This document shows, piece after piece, positions 1 to 8,422 of a stretch of 64,000 nucleotides of DNA. A program made the translations under genes and the position numbers. The notes beneath the pieces were generated by a model. The model ran no database searches. It had not been told where the DNA came from and saw nothing but the letters and a program-made list of their open reading frames with translations. The stretch lies in assembly GCA_913043235.1 (NCBI GenBank), contig CAJWLO010000004.1, forward strand, positions 1 through 64,000, given 5' to 3'. The stretch's first letter is position 1, and each line of letters starts with the position of its first letter. The stretch is from an uncultured Fidelibacterota bacterium (GTDB lineage: Bacteria; Fidelibacterota; Marinisomatia; Marinisomatales; UBA1611).

Positions 1-42
1 CAATTATCCCTAATGGGTAATAATGATCAAATGTGAAAACAT

Positions 43-74
43 AAAAAGGCTCCGGGTTTACCTGGAGCCTTTTT
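43..74. terminator. Bidirectional intrinsic terminator
   Basis: Bases 43-56 pair with 61-74 around the tetraloop TTTA (57-60). The stem is 14 bp with one G:U pair, and it is flanked by an A-run on the left and a T-run on the right, so it can terminate in both directions. It separates the pilus locus from whatever lies left of the window and suggests that the prepilin operon starts after it. Confidence 0.8.
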
Positions 75-123
75 AGATTAAGGATAATATTAGATTAAAA
101 ATTTATACGCGATTTATAAAATA

Positions 124-612
124 ATGATGCAAAAAGACAACACTAATAACAGAAATAAAAAAGGTTTTACCCTTCTCGAATTGGTTGTAGCAGTAAGTTT
201 AATTGGAATCTTATTGGGAGGTGGCTTTGTAAGGTACAGTAAGGTTACTCGCAGTGCTCAAAAAGAGATAAACCGCGCAAACATGGTTATGATACAGAAA
301 ACATTCTTCCAATATTTTTATAGAATGCATTTAAATGGGAATCCTCACTTCCCTCCTACCCCTCAGAATACTGACAAGTTGATGGATACGCCGTGGTGCA
401 GTACAGTTATTGATTCGAATATGGCATTAACTACACCTAATGACCTATTTGCAAATAAAAAGGTTCCTACTAACAATATGGGCAATCCATTTTCCTATGA
501 AACCTTTATGGAACCAGATACCATTATGGGCGGTACAGCGTATACTATCTTGATCAAAGATCTCGATACTGATAGTCCCACCAATGGTGAAATATATCGA
601 TTTAGTATCTAG
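124..612 (+). CDS. Type IV prepilin / pseudopilin (GspG-like)
   Basis: 162-residue pilin-like protein. It has a type III (prepilin) signal: a basic leader ending KKG (Gly14), then FTLLELVVAVSLIGILL, with Glu at +5 of the mature protein and a hydrophobic helix of about 20 residues. Family knowledge: such leaders are cut and N-methylated by PilD-type peptidase and assembled into a pilus or pseudopilus at the inner membrane. The C-terminal half (YTILIKDLDTDSPTNGEIYRF) looks like a small GspG-type globular domain. It is the first gene after the terminator at 43-74 and is followed by four more prepilin-like genes on the same strand. It could be the major or a minor subunit; the sequence alone does not decide. 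Two adjacent ATGs (124 and 127) are possible starts. Confidence 0.8.
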   Translation: MMQKDNTNNRNKKGFTLLELVVAVSLIGILLGGGFVRYSKVTRSAQKEINRANMVMIQKTFFQYFYRMHLNGNPHFPPTPQNTDKLMDTPWCSTVIDSNMALTTPNDLFANKKVPTNNMGNPFSYETFMEPDTIMGGTAYTILIKDLDTDSPTNGEIYRFSI

Positions 613-655
613 GTACCTCCTGGTACCGTAATTTTGGCATTAGGATTAGATATCA

Positions 656-1162
656 ATGTCAATTACAAACAAAATAAAAACCCGGCGTTTTGATGAAAAT
701 ATTAATGGTTTTACTTTAATTGAATTATTAATTACAATGGCTATTCTAGTAATTTTTATTGGTATAGTAGCTACCCGTTCAGATTTACGAACTAACAGGT
801 TTATACGACAGTTAGCAATTGATCAAATTACGACGGATATCGATCTGGTTCGCAGTATAGCATTTGCTAAGAACGACACACTCACAATAGTTTTTTCCGC
901 AAATAATAATTCTTATACCTTTTACACTGGTCCAGACTCAAATCGAGAAATCATGACAGAAGTACCTGGCAGCAATAATGGTATTGTATCATTTACCACT
1001 AGCATGTTGGCAGCTATTGATATTACAAGTGCAACCTTTAACAACTCGACGGAACTCCAGTTTTTACCCGGAGGCTCTGTAAAATCTGGTGGGACTATTC
1101 TTATTGATGATTCTGTAACTATCACGGTTGCCAATCTCACTGGTAGATGGAGTGTAAATTGA
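656..1162 (+). CDS. Prepilin-like protein (GspH/MshC-like)
   Basis: 168-residue prepilin with leader ending NING (Gly18), then FTLIELLITMAILVIFIGIVA, with the conserved Glu at mature +5. The rest is a GspH/FimT-like minor pilin fold (short SITFSANNNSYTF-type strands). Its leader carries the peptide RRFDENI, encoded by 24 bases identical to a stretch inside the next gene (see repeat entries). In the next gene that motif belongs to the MshD family core, whereas in a prepilin leader it is unexpected. The stop codon (1160-1162) overlaps the next gene. Likely a minor pilin that primes assembly of the fibre or helps display the LamG-bearing subunits; this role is inferred. Confidence 0.78.
   Translation: MSITNKIKTRRFDENINGFTLIELLITMAILVIFIGIVATRSDLRTNRFIRQLAIDQITTDIDLVRSIAFAKNDTLTIVFSANNNSYTFYTGPDSNREIMTEVPGSNNGIVSFTTSMLAAIDITSATFNNSTELQFLPGGSVKSGGTILIDDSVTITVANLTGRWSVN
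681..704 (+). repeat. 24-bp direct repeat, copy A
   Basis: Bases 681-704 are identical to 1349-1372. Both copies are read in the same frame and encode RRFDENI. This copy lies in the leader-peptide region of the prepilin gene at 656-1162. The copies are 668 bases apart and their flanks differ. Confidence 0.9.
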
Positions 1163-2343
1163 AAAGGTTTTTAACATCAAGTACTATAGGTATATCTCTC
1201 ATAGAGGTGATAGTGGTTATCTTGCTCTTGTCCATATCCTTTGGGGTTTTTTTGCAAGGGCTAAACTCCAGCAAAATAGTAAGAACTCATGCAGAGTTTC
1301 GTATGATTCAAGCTACTATTTTAAACGATATTCAACAGAAAATTCGTGCCCGGCGTTTTGATGAAAATATTAGTTCCCAGTGGTCAACAACGCTGGGACC
1401 AGATGTAGCATCTCATCAATTGACATTTGATGGGAGTAATGACCAAGTTTTGCTCGGAGACATTAATGCTTTGGATGGGATTTCAATGGTAACCATTTCT
1501 TTTTGGTTTAATAGAACGCAAGACTTACCAGCTAATAGCAATCATAATGTTAGCAATATTATGTTTGCTAAGGCGAGTGACCCAGAAAATGATAATATTG
1601 AGATTGGTACCGATGGAACTAATATCGAAATTTATATAGACTCTCAATATAATGATGGTCCTGCATTAACCTATAATGCAGGCATTCAAAATAATACGTG
1701 GTATCATTTAGCACTTACATATAATAAAAATGAAACTTATGAAGGTAAACTCCATATCAATGGATCAGAAGTTAATTCTTGGAATCAATGGGGTGGTAAC
1801 TTCGATAATGCAGGCGGTAGTCCCGTTACAATTGGTAATTCGAACCACATAGAAACTCCATTTAATGGAATCATAAAAGAAGTTGCAGTTTGGAATGAAG
1901 CATTAACAGCTACTGAAATAGCGACAATACATAATTCTGGCAGCGGATTTAATGCTGCGGTAAACTCCGGAAATTATTCATCCGCATCTGGTTTATTAGG
2001 CTATTGGAAGATAAATGAAGGTACAGGAACAACCGCAAATGATGGAAGTGGATATAATAATCCAGGTACGTTACTAAATGGCCCAATCTGGAATTCATCC
2101 GGAGTGAATGAAAATTCTATTGCACTTTGGGATGATATTGATGATTTTAATAACTATTCACTTTCGTCCGTGCCGGAATATCCTAACTTTAGTTGCTTTG
2201 TGACTGTCAATTATGTTGATGCCAGTACAAATTTTCATACATACACCAGTAGTATTACAAATTATAAAAGTGTAATGGTTAAAATAGAGCATCCTTCGAT
2301 CTCTGCACTTATAGACACAATGATTATCAGTCCGGGATTTTAA
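1147..2343 (+). CDS. MshD-like prepilin with inserted LamG domain
   Basis: 398 residues. The prepilin segment ends STIG, then ISLIEVIVVILLLSISFGVFL (Glu at mature +5). The core has MshD-family marks: RRFDEN at about 69-74, LGPD at 83-86, and DDIDDF at about 331-336 followed by a C-terminal beta domain. Between LGPD and DDIDDF sits a complete LamG/concanavalin-like module (about 88-318) that opens LTFDGSNDQVLLGD and closes LLGYWKINEGTG...NGPIWN. The module therefore interrupts an otherwise continuous minor pilin. Start: ATG 1147 overlaps the previous gene by 16 bases; TTG 1159 gives an 11-residue leader and has GGAG (1149-1152) six bases upstream, so TTG 1159 may be the true start. LamG domains usually bind glycans or proteins, so this subunit may be a tip or surface-exposed adhesin (inference). 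Confidence 0.8.
   Translation: MECKLKRFLTSSTIGISLIEVIVVILLLSISFGVFLQGLNSSKIVRTHAEFRMIQATILNDIQQKIRARRFDENISSQWSTTLGPDVASHQLTFDGSNDQVLLGDINALDGISMVTISFWFNRTQDLPANSNHNVSNIMFAKASDPENDNIEIGTDGTNIEIYIDSQYNDGPALTYNAGIQNNTWYHLALTYNKNETYEGKLHINGSEVNSWNQWGGNFDNAGGSPVTIGNSNHIETPFNGIIKEVAVWNEALTATEIATIHNSGSGFNAAVNSGNYSSASGLLGYWKINEGTGTTANDGSGYNNPGTLLNGPIWNSSGVNENSIALWDDIDDFNNYSLSSVPEYPNFSCFVTVNYVDASTNFHTYTSSITNYKSVMVKIEHPSISALIDTMIISPGF
1349..1372 (+). repeat. 24-bp direct repeat, copy B
   Basis: Identical to 681-704 and in the same reading frame (RRFDENI). Here it lies in the conserved MshD-type motif region, so this is probably the ancestral copy. Confidence 0.9.
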
Positions 2344-2897
2344 TGAAAAAACGTTTGCAATCTGGTTTTACATTGATTGAGTTAGTGATATCTTTGGCAA
2401 TTATGGGCGTGATAGGTCTAATAGCTGCAGATATGCTTTCTCAAGGTGCTGATATTTATGTTAGTCAATCCAGTCGTAAAAAATTCACCAGTCAGGCCCG
2501 TGCAGCATTCTGGCATATCCAGCAGAAAATAAGAAATCAATCGGATGCTATAAAATTTTTCCAGTCAGGCCCTGACATCCTATCTATCTCGGAAGGTACA
2601 AACTCAATAGTAACCTACCGCATATTAAATGATGGTGTACTAACATTCGAAAGGGATTTAACCACATACATCCTATCAGACGGTATCAGCTACAGTGAAT
2701 CGGGCTTTACCTATTTTGACAGCAACTACAATGATATAACACCAGCTTCAGGCAATACACTAAGCGAGGCGCAGGCACGTAACGTCCACTTAGCCAAAAT
2801 TAAAATTTTATTTACCGAGCGAGCAGATACTTTGGAGCTTTCAACGTATATGTATCCCAATAATTTTCGATTTGGAAGTAAAAAAAGCTACCACTAA
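2343..2897 (+). CDS. Prepilin-like protein (GspJ/MshO-like)
   Basis: 184 residues. The leader ends LQSG (Gly8), then FTLIELVISLAIMGVIGLIAA with Glu at mature +5, followed by the RKKFTSQARAAFWHIQQKIRN helix and a mostly beta C-terminal part, as in GspJ/MshO-type minor pilins. The start codon overlaps the previous stop by one base (TAATG), and its own stop overlaps the next start in the same way, so translation is probably coupled across 1147-4786. Assigned by the signal and by position between an MshD-like and an MshP/PilX-like gene. Confidence 0.75.
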   Translation: MKKRLQSGFTLIELVISLAIMGVIGLIAADMLSQGADIYVSQSSRKKFTSQARAAFWHIQQKIRNQSDAIKFFQSGPDILSISEGTNSIVTYRILNDGVLTFERDLTTYILSDGISYSESGFTYFDSNYNDITPASGNTLSEAQARNVHLAKIKILFTERADTLELSTYMYPNNFRFGSKKSYH

Positions 2898-4786
2898 TGA
2901 ATAATATTGATTGCAAAGCAAATAAATCAAATGGATTTATTCTTTTCTCAACTTCCCTGGGAATATTTGTAGTGCTTAGTTTTTTCGCATTTTATTTAGC
3001 ACGGTTTTCATCTCGAGAAATAGTCGCAAATACAAACTACCTTAATGATATTAGAGCCATCAATCTGGCACAGACTGGTCTTGAGCATGGGATACAGCTT
3101 TTAAAAACATCGATTTCATCATTATCAAACCCAGTCACTGGCACCTTTAACAACGGACAATTCAAGATTTCTGTTAATCAAACTCAGGATGAAAATGGAT
3201 CTTCCCTTCCCTTTAGTCACTATCATCTCTTAAACAGCACTGCGACACTTGGAAACGTAGAGAGAAATACTAGGATTATCGTTAGCCCTTACCCCCAGGC
3301 ATTTAATCTGGCCTTCTATGGGAAGAATGCTGGAAGCACTATATTTAGCAGTTCATCCACAATTGACGGTGATATTTATTTTAATGGAAATATTGGGTCT
3401 GTAAATCTTACATCAGGAAAAGTTGCATACACCAGCCTGGAAAATCCCGGCAATAATGCGGAGTATCATGGTACACCTTTAGTTGACTTCCCCGTCATTG
3501 ATAATACTTATTATCAAGATCTATTAGGTACAGTCACTGGTTCTTACTTTACAGGGGATAGTGAACCAATGCTTTCCTTTGATGGTGCAAATGATTATGC
3601 CGCAATCCAGAACATGTACTATACTGACGTTGGAGAAATATCCAAACTCACGGTTTCAGCATGGGTAAAGGTACCATTGGATGGTGGGGATTGGTCTATC
3701 GTAGACTTCGATCGGAGTGAGTACTATACTTGTGCTGTAGGAATTAGCAATGTAAATGGTGAAGGAAACTATGTTGGATTCCATACAAGAGGTAGTTCTG
3801 GAGGAATTAAAGACATGAAGAGCACGTCAACAATGCGGGATAATCAGTGGCACCACATTGTCTGGGTCTTTGATAGTGGCGAAGTGTATGATAAAAAAAT
3901 CTATATTGATGGCCAACTGGATAGTCAGCAAAATGCATACAGCACTAATGTTAATCTTGGATCAGGGGCTAATCGATATGGGTTTTTTGGAGATGGTTCG
4001 GAAGCAAGCAGCTACAACGCCAATAGAAATGGTATATACTACCAGGGTCACATGGATCAAGTCTCAATCTGGCATCGTGCTTTTTCAGCCAATGAAATCT
4101 CATCACTGTTAAATGTTGATGTCAATGCAACAGGGTTGGTGGCTTATTGGCCTATGAATGAAGGTACTGGTAACAGCATCTCGGATCAGGGTCCCAATAA
4201 TTATAATGCTACTACTTATAACGGCCCAACCTGGGGCACCAGAGGCTCAAATGAAACAATAGTTAGCGATCAGACTATTAACCTTTCAAGCATCAATAAT
4301 GAAAATACTCTTATGCAACAAAGTGCTTTAACACTAAGCAACTGCACTATAAATGGACCAGGAAAAATATTATGTACGGGTGGTCTAACTTTCTCAGATG
4401 GTACCGTAATCAACGGCAATGTCGTTATAGTTTCGGGTGGAAACATCTCAGTTACCGGAGGATCAACAGTTGGAAACTCCATCGCTTCAAGCTGTATTTT
4501 ATATTCTTCTTCTACTATGGCAATCAGTGGAAGCAGTGTCTATGGGCTCCTAATTTGCAGTGGGGCATCCTTCGCTATATCAGGCTCCAGCAGTGTCTAT
4601 GGTGGAATTTATACACTTTCTGCAAGCACCTTGGTTTCAGGTTCCACCATTACAGGATCAATCGTATCAAAATATAGTCTATCCCTTAACTCCAGCAATT
4701 TAATTAGAGGTTCTTTACCAATAATTTTTGGTACTTCCTATGGCTTTAATGGCATGGTAATACCTGGATCATATCTAGAATATTAA
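2897..4786 (+). CDS. PilX/MshP-like pilin with LamG and beta-repeat tail
   Basis: 629 residues. The N-terminus ends KSNG (Gly13), then FILFSTSLGIFVVLSFFAFYLA; Ser replaces Glu at mature +5, as is common for PilX/GspK-type subunits. The RAINLAQTGLEHGIQLLK segment is typical of the PilX family. A LamG/concanavalin-like module occupies about 224-450 (starts MLSFDGANDYAAIQ, ends LVAYWPMNEGTG...NGPTWG) and resembles the one in the gene at 1147-2343. The last 155 residues are Ser/Gly-rich short repeats (SGSSVYGLLICSG, SGSSSVYGGIYTLS), probably a right-handed beta-solenoid like bactofilin-type or autotransporter-type repeats. Large size and the solenoid suggest a surface-exposed tip or adhesin subunit (inference). 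Last gene of the prepilin operon. Confidence 0.72.
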   Translation: MNNIDCKANKSNGFILFSTSLGIFVVLSFFAFYLARFSSREIVANTNYLNDIRAINLAQTGLEHGIQLLKTSISSLSNPVTGTFNNGQFKISVNQTQDENGSSLPFSHYHLLNSTATLGNVERNTRIIVSPYPQAFNLAFYGKNAGSTIFSSSSTIDGDIYFNGNIGSVNLTSGKVAYTSLENPGNNAEYHGTPLVDFPVIDNTYYQDLLGTVTGSYFTGDSEPMLSFDGANDYAAIQNMYYTDVGEISKLTVSAWVKVPLDGGDWSIVDFDRSEYYTCAVGISNVNGEGNYVGFHTRGSSGGIKDMKSTSTMRDNQWHHIVWVFDSGEVYDKKIYIDGQLDSQQNAYSTNVNLGSGANRYGFFGDGSEASSYNANRNGIYYQGHMDQVSIWHRAFSANEISSLLNVDVNATGLVAYWPMNEGTGNSISDQGPNNYNATTYNGPTWGTRGSNETIVSDQTINLSSINNENTLMQQSALTLSNCTINGPGKILCTGGLTFSDGTVINGNVVIVSGGNISVTGGSTVGNSIASSCILYSSSTMAISGSSVYGLLICSGASFAISGSSSVYGGIYTLSASTLVSGSTITGSIVSKYSLSLNSSNLIRGSLPIIFGTSYGFNGMVIPGSYLEY

Positions 4787-5077
4787 AATAAAAAAATATT
4801 GCAATTCTTCCAGACTACTGAGAAATAAAATATCTATCAGGATAAGAATCCATTCTTAAGCATTCTTCTCTTGCATCTATACTAACTGAAAGTCATAATT
4901 CCGCCTGGTTTTTATTAGTTATTATACTTTTTACCTTAATCTTTATAAAAATCAAAGAATCTTCTCCTTTAGCACATTTTGTATTAAATTAGTTAACTTA
5001 TTTGGACTCCGAGGTAGGACTAGTTCGAGTAATAATGGACTAATTCTTCATTTTCACATAAAGGTTAGAGGCATATA
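4787..5077. other. Intergenic gap between prepilin and biogenesis genes
   Basis: AT-rich 291-base gap. No ORF, tRNA or strong terminator hairpin is visible. It probably contains a promoter for the biogenesis genes starting at 5078, but no box could be assigned with confidence. AGGTTAGAGG just before 5078 may serve as ribosome binding site. Confidence 0.4.
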
Positions 5078-5284
5078 ATGATTATTATACTACTCATAGG
5101 CATCATAGCATTGGTATTTGGGGTATTACTGTTGGTAGCACCTAATAGTCTCATAAAATTGGAGCGGCAAGCAAATAAAATTGTCATGACTGACCCATTT
5201 TTCATGAAATACAGGGTTGTTGTCGGTATTGGATTGCTTGGGGCTTCAGCGTACATGATTTACCAATACATTCAATTTGCATAA
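5078..5284 (+). CDS. Small two-helix membrane protein
   Basis: 68 residues with two predicted membrane helices (about 2-22 and 46-64) separated by a charged loop (LERQANKIVMTDPFFMKYR). A purine-rich AGGTTAGAGG lies a few bases upstream of the ATG. No family recognised. It is 28 bases upstream of the ExeA-PilM-PilN fusion and probably co-transcribed, so it may be a small inner-membrane accessory of the pilus machine; this rests on position only. A similar-looking short membrane protein lies at 27957-28208. Confidence 0.65.
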   Translation: MIIILLIGIIALVFGVLLLVAPNSLIKLERQANKIVMTDPFFMKYRVVVGIGLLGASAYMIYQYIQFA

Positions 5285-5312
5285 AAATATATAAATCTCA
5301 CAATTTTCCGAT

Positions 5313-8300
5313 ATGAATGTATTTGAGCCAATCGGTTTAAACGCTGACCCATTTTCAACGTCTCCTAGTATAGAGTTATTTTATAATGCCACCAGGCATA
5401 AACAATGTCTCGAAGGCCTTGAACTTGCCATCCGCATGAAACGAGGTCTGTCCGTAGTGCGTGGTGGTATTGGGGTTGGCAAAACCACATTAAGTAGAAA
5501 ATTAATTGAAAATTTTAAATCAGAGACAGATGTGTTCGAGTTTCATCTGATGCTGGACCCTAAGTTTGAATCTGAATTAGTACTACTCCAACATATTATT
5601 GATCTTTTCGGCATCGATAAATCAGGAGATTCGGTACAGGACAATCGAAACATTATAGAAAATTATCTTCTAAAAGTAGGTGTGGATGATGGTAAAATAC
5701 TTACTTTGATTGTTGACGAAGGTCAGAATATGCCTGAAAATATGCTGGATGTTTTCCGAACCCTTCTAAACTTTGAAGCTAACGATTACAAGTTGCTTCA
5801 ACTTATCATATTTGGTCAACCGGAAATGGGTACAATGATCAAAAAATATCCTAATTTTGAGGATCGAATTTCTTTTGACTTTGAGCTGGGCCCTCTCTCG
5901 CTTCAGGATACTCTCGGTTTTATACATTACCGGATGAAACAGGTTAGCGGAGAAGATCGGGAATGGTTTACAAAACAAGTAATAGAAAACATTTATAAAA
6001 AAACCGGCGGTTATCCTCGGAAGATTACACAGGTATGTCATGAGCTTTTATTGAGTCTGCTTAATACAGAAAATAGAACTATCGATGGAACCATTTATGA
6101 CCAAGTTTTTTCAAACAACCTATCCTTAAAAAATGAAGGCGATCCAGACAAAAAGGACTACAATAGCATTGCAGTGAACAAACTGCTGGATGTTTTAAGA
6201 CAAGATTCAGGGACCACTGATACAGAAGAATTAATTGAAGAACAAGATACCCAAGATGAATGGATTGGTGGAGAGCCAATAGATGAAAGCATTCACCCTG
6301 AAAACGACATTGAAGATAAACTATCTCAACCTTCTAGTCCAAAACTGAGTGAAGTTTCTGATCCTACCGATCCAGATAACTTAGAAGATAATGAAAGTAT
6401 AAAAGATACCACAGCTATTAATGAAAAGCCTGTACCTGAACTAATAGAGAAAAAAGTCGTTGAAGCATCTAGTGACGGCATAGTTTTAGAGCATCCGGAT
6501 TCAGATTTAATTGGCTCTGATGCAGATAAAGGATCGATCGGTAATGAAGAAAAAAATATAAATGCTGAAAAAGATCCAGTTAATGAATCCATTTCAAGTA
6601 CACCAGTACATTCTGATTTATTTGAAAAATCCACACCTGAAACCCCGACATATAATTTAATGGACAACCAGCTAAAGAATCCTGGTATATTCATGGATAG
6701 TAAAAAAAAGCTATCACCTTTTGAACAAAAATATGTTCATGGATTTTCCATAGACAATGGAAAATTGCGTTCCATTATCCTAATTAATCAAGGTGGGAAA
6801 AAAAAACTACTATCAGCACATCGAATAAATACATCGAACCCGACTAATAAACCATTAGATGAACCAAATGAATTTGGATTAATTCTAACACAATTTATTG
6901 ATGATCTCAGTCTCAAATTAACAGATGTCAGCGACATCAATAAAAAAGTTCATTCTATATTAAAGAATAGATCTAACCTTTCAATCTCCATTTCCGGTAT
7001 GTCCTTGTACTCACGAGTTATCAAGATTTCCAAAGATAATGCATCAAAGCCGAAAGAAATTGTGGAATGGGCAATGAAAACAAACCAACCATTTGAAAGT
7101 AGTTCAATAAAGATTAGTGATGTTTCAAAACAATCTAACGGTACAATGCTTGCTGCCGCGGCGGATGAGACACAACTGGAAAATTATGGAAATCTCTTTA
7201 GAGGGTTGGATTGGACCATAACTCAATGGATGCCTGAATCAATTTCTTTATTCACCGCATTTAAATGGAATTACCCAGATTACAGTACTCACGCCAGTCT
7301 TATTTTTCATCTGGGCGAATCTCATTCATTTATTATTGCCTGCAAAGGAAACTGCCTGCTACAAATAGAACCAGTTCATATTGGTATTGAAAACCTCTAT
7401 AATACAATAAAAGACCAAAAAACAGGGAAAAAAGACTGGTTCGATCGCTTAAACTATCAAATACCGGCTGTACTACTAAGTGAATTTGGAATTCAACAAG
7501 ATGCTGGACTATTTGATAACGAATTCAGACCCATAATTGATACCTGGAGACAATCATTCAATCGCTGCCTGACCAGCATCAAAAAAAACCATCCATTCGA
7601 TGAAAACACTAAACTTCTTTTGTCTGGATCATTTTCCGAGATTTCTCATTCAACCAAGTATTTTGAATTGGCTTTTGGATTGCCAAGTGAATTATTGAAC
7701 CCTTTTAGAAATCTTGTTTTGCCTTCAAACAATTCCTTTTTGAAGGCTGACGCGCATCCATCTTTGTTTACTATTGCAGTTGGTAACTCTTTGGCCTCCA
7801 TAAACAGAGTAACCTTGCTTCCTACATATTACCATGAAAATGAGCAATTCAGGTTTATTAATAAAATAATTATTCCTGCCACAGCAATCATTATGGTATT
7901 TCTTCTATCCTTCTCCGGTTATAAATATTCAAATTACTTGGAATTAAAAAATCAAATCCCAAATGTAATTACTAGCAATAACTCAAAAAACCACATACGT
8001 GAAACATTTAATAGCAAAATAAAACAACGTAAGTTGATTGATGAACAAGTAAAGAAAATGAGTTATGATATAAATTATTCCAATAGGGTTACCGAAATTT
8101 TAAAATATATGAGTAATGTTACTGATAAAGATATCTTAATAAAGAATGTCCGATTTCATTATGGTTGGGAAGAGATAAAGAAAAAAATGTCCATGGGGAC
8201 TGAGTTTATAACTAAAACACCAAAAGATCAGAATGCGCGTTTTCTAACTATTACGGGTCAATTACTGGCAAACCCTGCTCTACAGGATCAGTATTTTTCA

Positions 8301-8417
8301 ACTTTCCAGAAAAAATTGAATAATTCGGGATTATTCTATGATATTACAGTGGTTAATGTCCGTGGAGATATAAGTAAAGCTGAAAAGTTGGTGTTTACAC
8401 TTAGATGTGAATTTTAA
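5313..8417 (+). CDS. ExeA/MshM ATPase - PilM - PilN triple fusion
   Basis: 1034 residues. Residues 1-290 are an ExeA/GspA/MshM-type AAA+ ATPase: FEPIGLNADPFSTSP start, Walker A GGIGVGKTT at 51-59, Walker B LTLIVDEGQ at about 130-138 and FGQPE near 170. Residues about 300-450 are an acidic, low-complexity linker. Residues about 465-845 look like a degenerate actin-like PilM/MshI/GspL cytoplasmic domain (GFSIDNGKLRSIIL, then a long alpha/beta region). One membrane helix follows at about 849-870 (IIIPATAIIMVFLLSF), then a PilN-like periplasmic ferredoxin-type domain (ITGQLLANPALQDQYFSTF). The topology is consistent: everything before the helix is cytoplasmic. These are normally two or three separate proteins. 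The next gene is PilO-like, six bases downstream. Probably the ATPase-coupled inner-membrane platform of the pilus. Confidence 0.8.
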   Translation: MNVFEPIGLNADPFSTSPSIELFYNATRHKQCLEGLELAIRMKRGLSVVRGGIGVGKTTLSRKLIENFKSETDVFEFHLMLDPKFESELVLLQHIIDLFGIDKSGDSVQDNRNIIENYLLKVGVDDGKILTLIVDEGQNMPENMLDVFRTLLNFEANDYKLLQLIIFGQPEMGTMIKKYPNFEDRISFDFELGPLSLQDTLGFIHYRMKQVSGEDREWFTKQVIENIYKKTGGYPRKITQVCHELLLSLLNTENRTIDGTIYDQVFSNNLSLKNEGDPDKKDYNSIAVNKLLDVLRQDSGTTDTEELIEEQDTQDEWIGGEPIDESIHPENDIEDKLSQPSSPKLSEVSDPTDPDNLEDNESIKDTTAINEKPVPELIEKKVVEASSDGIVLEHPDSDLIGSDADKGSIGNEEKNINAEKDPVNESISSTPVHSDLFEKSTPETPTYNLMDNQLKNPGIFMDSKKKLSPFEQKYVHGFSIDNGKLRSIILINQGGKKKLLSAHRINTSNPTNKPLDEPNEFGLILTQFIDDLSLKLTDVSDINKKVHSILKNRSNLSISISGMSLYSRVIKISKDNASKPKEIVEWAMKTNQPFESSSIKISDVSKQSNGTMLAAAADETQLENYGNLFRGLDWTITQWMPESISLFTAFKWNYPDYSTHASLIFHLGESHSFIIACKGNCLLQIEPVHIGIENLYNTIKDQKTGKKDWFDRLNYQIPAVLLSEFGIQQDAGLFDNEFRPIIDTWRQSFNRCLTSIKKNHPFDENTKLLLSGSFSEISHSTKYFELAFGLPSELLNPFRNLVLPSNNSFLKADAHPSLFTIAVGNSLASINRVTLLPTYYHENEQFRFINKIIIPATAIIMVFLLSFSGYKYSNYLELKNQIPNVITSNNSKNHIRETFNSKIKQRKLIDEQVKKMSYDINYSNRVTEILKYMSNVTDKDILIKNVRFHYGWEEIKKKMSMGTEFITKTPKDQNARFLTITGQLLANPALQDQYFSTFQKKLNNSGLFYDITVVNVRGDISKAEKLVFTLRCEF

Positions 8418-8422
8418 ATAAT

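Noticed and set aside
612..627. Two GGTACC palindromes separated by four bases after the first prepilin gene
   Set aside because: Short stem without T-run; not a convincing terminator and may be chance.
5000..5035. GACTAGTTCGAGTAA resembling a tRNA T-loop
   Set aside because: No T-stem or acceptor strand can be formed around it.
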